DNA of 64,000 nt from Amborella trichopoda (lineage: Eukaryota > Streptophyta > Magnoliopsida > Amborellales > Amborellaceae). The notes beneath the pieces are model-generated. The model saw only the letters and a list, made by a program, of their open reading frames with translations. It did no database searches and was not told where the DNA came from. The stretch lies in assembly GCF_000471905.2 (NCBI RefSeq), contig NW_006495273.1, forward strand, positions 2,397,638-2,461,637, read 5' to 3'. Positions 56,309 through 64,000 of this stretch are shown piece after piece. Every line of letters starts with the position of its first letter. The first letter of the stretch is position 1. Made by a program: the position numbers and the translations under genes.

Positions 56309-56675
56309 TGTTGGTACGTGTGTGGCCATGGGGCCTTTAAACATGCAATATTTCTCTCTCTTATAATTTAATACTTATCTCTAAAAAAAGGGAGGCTTTT
56401 TAGAGAGAAAAAGTGTCGTTATCTAACGGCTAGAAAGTAAGCACCACTTCTCAAGATTACAAGGCCACGTTTTTTCAGAGATTTCAGGAGGAAGCCAAAC
56501 GTTGGAGAACGACCTCCTCCATCCCTCTTTAAGAAGGGTTTCATGGCCATCGAGAGGGACACAAAAATTTACAGAGTTCTCATAGTTCTAGTAAAAGCCT
56601 GATCTCTGCAATCGATAGTCTCACGACACTGCCCCTAATCTTGGGAGTGGATACATCTCTTCCCTCAAGTTTTCA
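56309..56675 (+). repeat. probable 5' LTR of a copia element
   Basis: It begins TGTTGGT and ends CA at 56675. It is followed within five bases by 'tggtattaaagc' (56680-56691), close to the standard primer-binding site complementary to initiator Met tRNA (TGGTATCAGAGC, two mismatches). A matching 3' LTR is not in the window, so the left boundary is inferred. Confidence 0.55.
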
Positions 56676-56884
56676 ATATTGGTATTAAAGCAGGTTGTGG
56701 AAGCGTGGTGGGCTCATAACTTACAGATCCCAGCAGTGAGAACATAAATTGTTCGAGAAAATTTTTCTTTGAAGTTGCAGCTCACTCAGAGTCGGCAAAC
56801 TTATTGATTTAGCTAGCAGACAACTTTTTCTTAAACACAATTAAATTTGTTTTTGAACTTTTACGTATTATCTAAAAATTTAAA

Positions 56885-59800
56885 ATGGCATCTAGGCTAG
56901 TCATGTCAGAATTATCCAAACTTGAAAAACTCGATGGGACCAATTTTTCTATGTGGAAAAGAAAAATTGGATATAATCTTTTTCAAGATATGGTAGATTA
57001 TGTCCTACAAACAAAACCACCAGTTTTAAAGCCTAATGCCAATGGTCAAACCAGAAGGCGACTTGAAAAATAGTTAGAAGATGACAAAGTAGCTAGGACT
57101 GCTATGTTGAGCTTTATGGAAGATGATTTAATTAGAGTCTTTAAGGATTACACCATAGCTCAAAGTATGATAGGCGTCCTATTTGAAATGTATGGGACCA
57201 CTTCTAAGACCCATGTACAATTGTTGTTAGAAAAATACAATTCTTGCATAATGAAAGAAACAGATTCAGTGACCGAGCTTGTCAATAAAATGACAGTGCT
57301 CGTAAAGGACCTGGCTGCAGCTGGGAATCCAGTCCCCGATCACATGCAAGTGTCCATTGTCCTTACCAGTCTCCCTCCATCTTGGGAGTCTGTTGTAATT
57401 ACATTGAACCATTCTGCACAAGGGATAGCCATGTTAAATCTTTTCATGCATCTTAGTATTGAAGTTGAGAGAAGAATGAGGAAGAAGTCAAATGAGCTCC
57501 ACTTTGCCCAAAGTTCATCTTCTCAGATCCTCAAGAAACCTTTCAATTATCAGAAAAATAATAGGTATAAGGGAATGAGGAGAAATTTTAAAAGTTAAAA
57601 GAATAAAGTTGAAAAGACCTGTTTTTATTGTAAGAAAATTGGGCACATCAAGTTTAATTGTCTTAAGCTGAAAAATAAAAATAGGAACCAAAATAATAAC
57701 CCTGTTTGAAATAATCAAAATAAGAGAAAGGATTTGATCTGTGTAGTCCTAGAATCAATAGTTGCTGATCATGACCTGAGAAATTGGTGGGTCGACTCAG
57801 CCTCCACTCGACATGTCTCGAGGATCAAGGATGGATTCACAAAATTGAAAGAGATTGCAGCCGGTAAACAACGGACTTATATGGGAAATGACACATACTG
57901 TGATGTACTAGGTGTTGGTACTTTCAAGCTGAGTTTACCAGGAGGAACAAATGTCTCATTGACTAATATATTGTATGCGCCCAATATGAGGCACAATTTG
58001 ATTTATGTCCTAAGGCTAGACGACAAGGGTTATGAAATAATATTCAGGTCTGGTCGGGTTACCATTGGGAAGCATTCTAAAGTTTTGGTGTACGGTACTA
58101 AATTTGATAATTTGTACCGACTGAATATTAATGAAAGTTCATTTTCTGGTTATATTGATGCTTCTTTTGATGCTTTTATGTGTATGGATGATCTATATTT
58201 ATGGCACTTAAGATTATGACATAAATAAAGACAAAATAAATCAAATGGTTAAAAGGTGTTTGCTCCCCAATTTAAGAGAAATTGTGTTCAAAACATACGA
58301 GTCATGTATTTCTGGTAAATTAACTAAGAAGCACTTCCCTAAAGGGAAAAGATCTAGTGAACTACTTAGTATTGTTCACTTTGATATATGTGGCCCATTA
58401 AATGTGAAAACACATAGAGGTATGAAAGATTTCATAACATTTATAAACGATTATTCACGTTATGGATATATAAACCTAATTGATCAGAAATCAGATGCAT
58501 TAGAAACATTTAAAGAATATAAAGATGAGGTAAAAAATCAGTTAAGTAGACATATTAAAATTCTTCGAACAGATAGGGGAGGTGATTATTGCTCCACCTT
58601 ATTTTTGAATATTGTAAAGAGGATTGTATAATTCATCAAACAACTATGACATATACACCACAACAAAATGGAGTAGCTGGAAAGAGAAATAAAACTCTAA
58701 TGGATATGGTTAGGTCCATGATGAGCCATTCAAATTTATCACCTCAGTTTTTTGGTGAAGCTCTCAACACTGCAATATATATCATTAATTGTGTTCCAAC
58801 TAAATCTATAAATTTGATCCCATATGAATTATGGACAGGTAGGAAACCTGACCTTACTATATTGAAAGTTTGAGGCTCTTGGGCACATGTGTTTATACCA
58901 CCACAAAATAGAGATAAATTACAAAGTAAAACTATAAAATGCTCTTTTATAGGCTATTCAAAAAATTCTAAAGGGTTAAATTCTATAACCATAATACTAG
59001 ATCATTAGTAGAGAGTCGTGATGCTCATTTCTTAGAAGCTATAGATGATGAAAATATTTTAAATAAGTTTATTGACTTACATGAAATTGATAAAGATAAG
59101 GGTCTGAAAGACCTTGTTTCTCAGACTCCCTCTACATTTGGTGTGAATGATTCAATTGAATCAAGTATACCAGATAGGCCTAAAAGAACTAGAGCCCCAC
59201 CTACGACTTTAAAAGAATTTTATGTATTTATGAATGAAGATAATTACTCTTCAATGAGTGAGGATACAATAAATGAACCTCATAGCTACAATGAAGCTAT
59301 TAGCTCACACGACTCAGTTGAGTGGACTCAAGTCATGGATGATGAACTTGATTCTATCAAGTTTGGGAGTTGGTTGACCTCCTTAAAGATAGAAAAGCCA
59401 TCAGTTGTAAATGGGTCATAAAGAAAAAGCTTAATACAAATGGATCCATTGATAGATATAAAGTTACGTTGGTAGCTAAAGGATTTACCCAAAGGGAGGG
59501 CATAGATTATGTAGAAACTTATTCTCCATTAGCAAACTTTTCATCTATTAGGATTATCCTTGCATTAGTTGCATATTATGATCTTGAATTATTTCAGCTC
59601 GATGTCAAAACAACTTTCTTAAATGGAGAATTAAAAGAAGATATATACATGAAACAACTAGAAGAATATGTAATTAAAGGCCAAGAAGACAAAGTATATA
59701 ACCTTAAGAAATCTTTATATGGTCTAAAACAGTCTTCTAGGCAATGATACTTTACGTTTCATAAGGCAATCACTGAAATTGGTTATATAGCCAATAAGTT

Positions 59801-60012
59801 AGACCATAACCATATCAAATCATGACTAAGTTCTCATTTTGAGATGAAAGATATGGGAGAAGCCTCATATGTATTGGGCATTAAGACAACAAAAGATAGA
59901 AGTTCAAAACTTCTATGTTTATCTAAAGAAAATTATTTAAAAAGTGTTTTAAAGATGTTTAAGATGGAAAATTGCAAGCCCATAGATGCACATGTTTGTA
60001 AAGGCTTGAAAC
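56885..60012 (+). mobile_element. Ty1-copia polyprotein region, decayed and cut short
   Basis: The gag starts at ATG 56885 (MASRLVMSELSKLEKLDGTN) and runs to about 57600. A zinc knuckle CFYCKKIGHIKFNC lies near 57620. The protease motif reads WWVDSASTRHVS; the Asp is kept but the usual DSGAT is altered. The integrase has VHFDICGP and TDRGGDYC, yet the site of the third catalytic residue reads GVAGKRN instead of GVAERxN. The RT starts near 59385 (CKWVIKKKLNTNG, then LELFQLDVKTTFLNGELKED, then KSLYGLKQSS), but the stretch that should hold YVDD is deleted between about 59790 and 59830. RNase H and the 3' LTR are missing where hAT sequence begins. There are several internal stops, so it cannot move by itself. 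Confidence 0.85.
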
Positions 60013-60769
60013 CAATGGTTTAAAAAACGGATTGGTGACCCGGATCGGGCACCCAAAAAACTGATCCGGACCGGTGAATCGGCTATCCGGATCGAGAATC
60101 GGGTGAATCAATCAGAATAAAGCTTCAAAAAAATCCGAAAAAATTATTAAAATTCATTATAAATATTGTTTTTTAGGAATTCAATAAGAAATGAGGGTAC
60201 TCCATTAAGAATTTTCATGTTTTTGAATGAATATGCGAATATTGATATGTTCTTTCTCTGCATGAACCGCCATTCAGCATTTAATTTACATCACACAAAA
60301 GGATAAACATAGAATTATCATGGAATAAGTATATCAACATACATGGACTACAATAAAGCATAAAATTAGTAACATACGATCTAAAAATAAAATGATAGAC
60401 GACGTTGTTGTTCTTCTTGATCACGCTGGTGCCATTGATTGAATTCGTTTGACAATTCATTGATTCGATCTAAAAACGAATCATCGATATTAGCAGGCGT
60501 CTGACTATTTCCAAATCCCTGAGTGTTAGTGTTTTGTTATGTTCCCAATCCAAAATCCCCGAAGCTTGTCTATCCTTCATGCTCACCTGCACTGTTGTGC
60601 TCATCCCTACACTGTTGCTGTTGGGACTCGATATGTGAATAATATGGCTGGGATAGGGTGGCCTCATAATCATCATCTCTCTCATTTTCTCTTACCCCCT
60701 TCCCACTCTCCCTCATTAGGTGCAATATCACCGATATCTCCGACGAATTGTGGATACGTTGGCTAGCTG

Positions 60770-63331
60770 TTTCCTCTTTCATGCTGCTCATCACTTTCTT
60801 CAAGATCTTCATCACCGATAGCCTCAAGGAACGCTCTCTTGTGCAACACTGGTTCCTCCTCTTCTACTACCCATTGGTCTGCTGTGTCTGTGACAAATAT
60901 TGTGTCTAAGTCTATTGGCTCATAGTCTTCAAGCTTCCTTCTTATTTGTCGCTCTCTGAGGTTTCAATTATAATGAACGTAGACTAGTTTATGAAGCTTC
61001 TCAGAAGCGAGTCGATTCTTCTTAGTAGTGTGCAACCATTGGAACGTACTCCAGTTACGCTCACAGCCAATAGCAGAACATGTCTGGGAGAGCACCTTGA
61101 TTGCTATCCTCTTTAGGTGAGGTGCATCAGTACCATATATCTCCCACCATTCAGCTGGATTAAAATGCAAAAAGCATTGTAAGGGCAAGAACAATTCATA
61201 AGATTAAATATATGAATGAACAAAATATTAGCGAGGGGATAACCTGGATCCATCATAGTTCGAATTCATGGCAAGTTTAGTTCCGAAGGATCGTATAGCA
61301 TCCCTATACATAGCAAGCTAAAACAAATATATTACGCTTTAGTGCATTATTTCTCACAAATATAACAACTCAATGAAGTTCTTACCCAAACATTAAGTAG
61401 TACCTCTTGTATTGCTGCTACTTGGTTTCGATGGCTTCTCTCCAACCTTACAATAATGTATCTAACCCCTTCCATAATCTTGTGGGGTTGTTCAGGTGTC
61501 AAATAGAAAAATTTTAGGTTGAAGTAGTAACCTAAAAAATATATAGGTAGAAAAATGTCATTTACAATTTCATAAAAAAATGATTTAAACTGAAACATTG
61601 CAATGATATAAATATATATTTACCAGCATGATGAATTGGACGTCCAAATTTGGTGTTCCACCTCCTTTATATAATCTAGATCACTTTGCTAGCAAAATTA
61701 CACTTCTCCCCAATAGCTAATTTCGCCCTCTCAATACCTTCATAAAGGATACACATGGTAGCTTTCTTGTCAGCATCCACCATTCTTAACATCGTGACCA
61801 AAGGGGCAGTGGCCTCTACAACATTGGAACATCGAGACCAGAACCGCCTATTTGAGACTATGTTGTCCACTTTTATACCGGTACTGGAATTCGAGAGGCG
61901 ATCATTTAACCACTCTTCACAGGTAAACAATCTCTTTAATGCACCTTCAGATTCTCGAATGGAGTCCACAGCTAAGTAATCGGTCGCAAAGTGGGTTATG
62001 GCAGGCCTGATTATCTCTTTTTTCTTAGAGTGTTCTCTAAACAGAAATAAAATTTTAAAGCGGTTGTATATAAATCTTGACACCAACCTTGCTTCCTCTA
62101 GAGTCTCCTTCACAATTTTGATCTCACCAATCTCCTCTAACATAAGATCGACGTTGTGTGCAGCACACGGGGTCCATACTAGATGCTTCCTCTTATCCAT
62201 CAACTTGCTGCCCGCAGAAACACATGCACGCGCATTGTCCGTAATAAAATGGACTACATGCTTATCTCCCACTTCCTCCACTATCTGATCATATAGTCGT
62301 ACGTAGAAGTTTGCATCCTTCTTCGTCCCTGATACGTCTTTGCTAGACAAAAAAGCTGAACCTTTTGGGGAATAGGCCAAGAAGTTTAAAAACTCCTTTT
62401 TGCTAACTTTATTCAACCAACCATCACTCATGAGAGTAATGCCTGTCCTTGGCCAACTCTGTTTATATTCTTCAATCCACTTTTTAACTTCCTCCACCTC
62501 ATCATCTAATATTGGCCCACTGAGCTCATATGACGTTGGGGGTTTTACCCCGGGCCCGACTCTCTGGATTACACTAACCATAGGTGGAAAATATGGGCTA
62601 TTGGTTGCATCAAAGGGAATCCTTTTATCGTAGAACCATTTACCAACATATCTCCCTAACATGTTTATTGTAACTTTAACCATGTCTTTTAGGGTCATCT
62701 ATTATGACTTAAGCTTTGAGAGAAATGGGTCTTTACGACCATGACCTGCAATACTGGCACTCCTAGGTAACCTAGAAACAATTTCTTCAACAACTGATTC
62801 TCCTTGATACATATTGCCACCAACCCCTCCATACATATTTGAGCTGGGCCCGCCATACATGCTCGAGCTGGGCCCGCCATACATGCTCGAGCTGGACCCG
62901 CCATGCATATCTTAGCTAGGCCCACCATGTATGTCTGAGCTAGACCCACCGGGCATTCTAAACCCACGTTCCCTCTGATATTGTTCATGTAAACTCAATC
63001 TTGTGGCCATGTCCAGCTCATTATTATATTGCTCTTCTGTATCATTCCTGCTTTATGGTGTATATAAACTAGTTATCTCCTCATTCATCCTATGTTTGGC
63101 AATTTTTTTACCTTTGTTAGCATTAAGAATTGCCGCCATCTATTTTTTTACATTACTAGGGACACTAGTGCATGCAAAAACTTCTCTCTTAACCCCTGCC
63201 AAGTGTTGCTTGAACCTATGTACCCCACTACTTATCACTCTTTGACAGTAATTACAAATAATTTTGTCTTTCTTGTTGGGATCAAGTCTGACCCGATGTT
63301 GCCATGCAGGGTCTTCTGCATATCTTGACAA
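60770..63331 (-). pseudogene. hAT transposase, broken
   Basis: The BED finger carries CNYC...HRFKQH. The linker repeats a MYGGPSSS unit about five times. Two adjacent stops (about 62700) interrupt before the core. The core reads WFYDKRIPFDATNSPYF, then GPILDDEVEEVKKW, then TLMSDGW, then HFITDNARACVSAG and WTPCAAHNVDLMLEEIG, as in DUF659 hAT proteins. The C-terminal domain reads WWEIYGTDAPHLKRIAIKVL, then CERNWSTF, then LVYVHYN, a stop, then LRERQIRRK and an acidic tail ending near 60770. Introns are likely between 61675 and 61600 and between 61345 and 61195; they were not defined. Stops and frame breaks make it non-functional. Confidence 0.75.
62815..62950 (-). repeat. short tandem repeat encoding MYGGPSSS-like units
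   Basis: On the plus strand 'gggcccgccatacatgctcgagct'-like units of about 24 bases occur about five times with small differences. They lie in the linker between the BED finger and the transposase core. Confidence 0.8.
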
Positions 63332-63761
63332 GATTCAATTGTTTTAAGATGTAAAAAGTATAGAATTAACCTGACGGTTCAAAAAGAAAAATAATCACCA
63401 TGTGTAGTGATAATATGTTGCGGTAGCTCATGTAGTCATATTTGTTGTTATTTGTTATTGCAAAATGCCTTTATTGACAATAATATTTTCGTACATATCA
63501 ATTACAAACATTCAGGATAATATAATACAAAATGCAAGCTCCAAACATGGCTACAACTCAATTATCAAGAACATACATTTTTTGCATTAAAAAATTAATA
63601 ATAAAAACAATTCTTCACAGAGCCAGCTAACATCAGTCATTCCAACTAAAAAATCCATGAACAACAGATAAAAAAAATACAGCTTCGCATTAAAAATATA
63701 ATAACATGCATTTTTTTGCATAAATAATCTATCAACATACAATTTTTTCAACAAAAACTTT

Positions 63762-64000
63762 AACAATAAAAATTTAAAATATGGTTTAATACCTCATGAT
63801 AATTAAAACCTTGTCACGATTTTCACATCTTTTCGAAAAATCATCATTTTTCAAAATATTCGATCATGGAAAAAAAAAAAGTACAGCAAACTCAAACAAT
63901 AAAAATTAAAAATTGGGTTTAATACATCATGATAATCAAAACCTTATCACGATTTTCACATCTTTTCAAAAAATCATCATTTTTCATAAAATTTGATCAT
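63762..64000. repeat. tandem duplication, about 133 bp period, AT-rich
   Basis: Copies start near 63762 and 63895 ('aacaataaaaatt'). Both contain 'ggtttaatac', 'catgataat', 'atcacgattttcacatctttt' and 'aaatcatcatttttca'. The second copy is cut by the window end. It lies within the presumed 5' part of the hAT element. Confidence 0.75.

Larger units (their letters stand above)
60013..64000 (-). mobile_element. hAT transposon remnant, inserted in the copia element; continues past the window
   Basis: The left edge 'ccaatggtttaaaaaacgg' is followed by subterminal repeats ('gacccggatcgggc', 'gatccggaccggtgaatcgg'). On the minus strand a hAT transposase is readable: BED zinc finger 63331-63140, linker with a Gly-rich repeat, DUF659-type core 62698-61676, then a region near 61450, and a hAT dimerisation domain 61194-60964. 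The 5' half and the other terminal inverted repeat lie beyond 64000. Confidence 0.8.

Overview
This is a stretch of a plant nuclear genome, almost certainly a flowering plant. It is AT-rich and has long introns. It carries two intact-looking, intron-rich nuclear genes set in a dense layer of plant-type transposable elements (Ty1-copia, LINE, hAT and several MITE families). Very long TE-filled introns sit beside introns of about 100 bp, which suits a moderately large angiosperm genome; I cannot name the species. Exon ends below were set by reading frame, splice dinucleotides and family knowledge, so an error of a base or so is possible. Where an open frame begins at TTG or another non-ATG codon I chose the ATG that makes sense.

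Layout: 0-6 kb is intergenic, with MITEs and an antisense LINE 3' end (about 3.7-5.4 kb). 6.13-21.84 kb (+) is a RluA-type RNA pseudouridine synthase gene, probably organellar, with 8 coding exons, a GC-AG first intron and a 3'UTR intron running to about 23.2 kb. Two of its introns exceed 5 kb and hold LTR-like, LINE and MITE debris plus a 422-base assembly gap. 23.2-37.7 kb is TE-rich intergenic DNA. It includes a long-terminal-inverted-repeat element (27.1-28.4 kb), a copia 3' half with its LTR (31.0 to about 34.9 kb), and LINE reverse-transcriptase scraps on either side of the copia. 37.78-46.08 kb (-) is a complete calcium-dependent protein kinase (CDPK) gene of 8 exons and 532 residues. 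Its first intron holds a plastid 16S rRNA fragment beside a copia fragment. 46.1-56.3 kb is promoter and intergenic DNA packed with MITEs. 56.3-60.0 kb (+) is a decayed copia element that appears to be cut by a hAT transposon (60.0 kb to beyond the window, - strand).

The two host genes are convergent and functionally unrelated: one modifies RNA, probably in chloroplast or mitochondrion; the other turns calcium signals into phosphorylation at membranes. I see no gene cluster or multi-gene system. The most unusual items are the exon duplication inside the pseudouridine synthase gene, the plastid rRNA insertion in the kinase intron, the TTACGGTA-rich inverted-repeat element, and a MITE family whose ends match the hAT element sitting in the copia.
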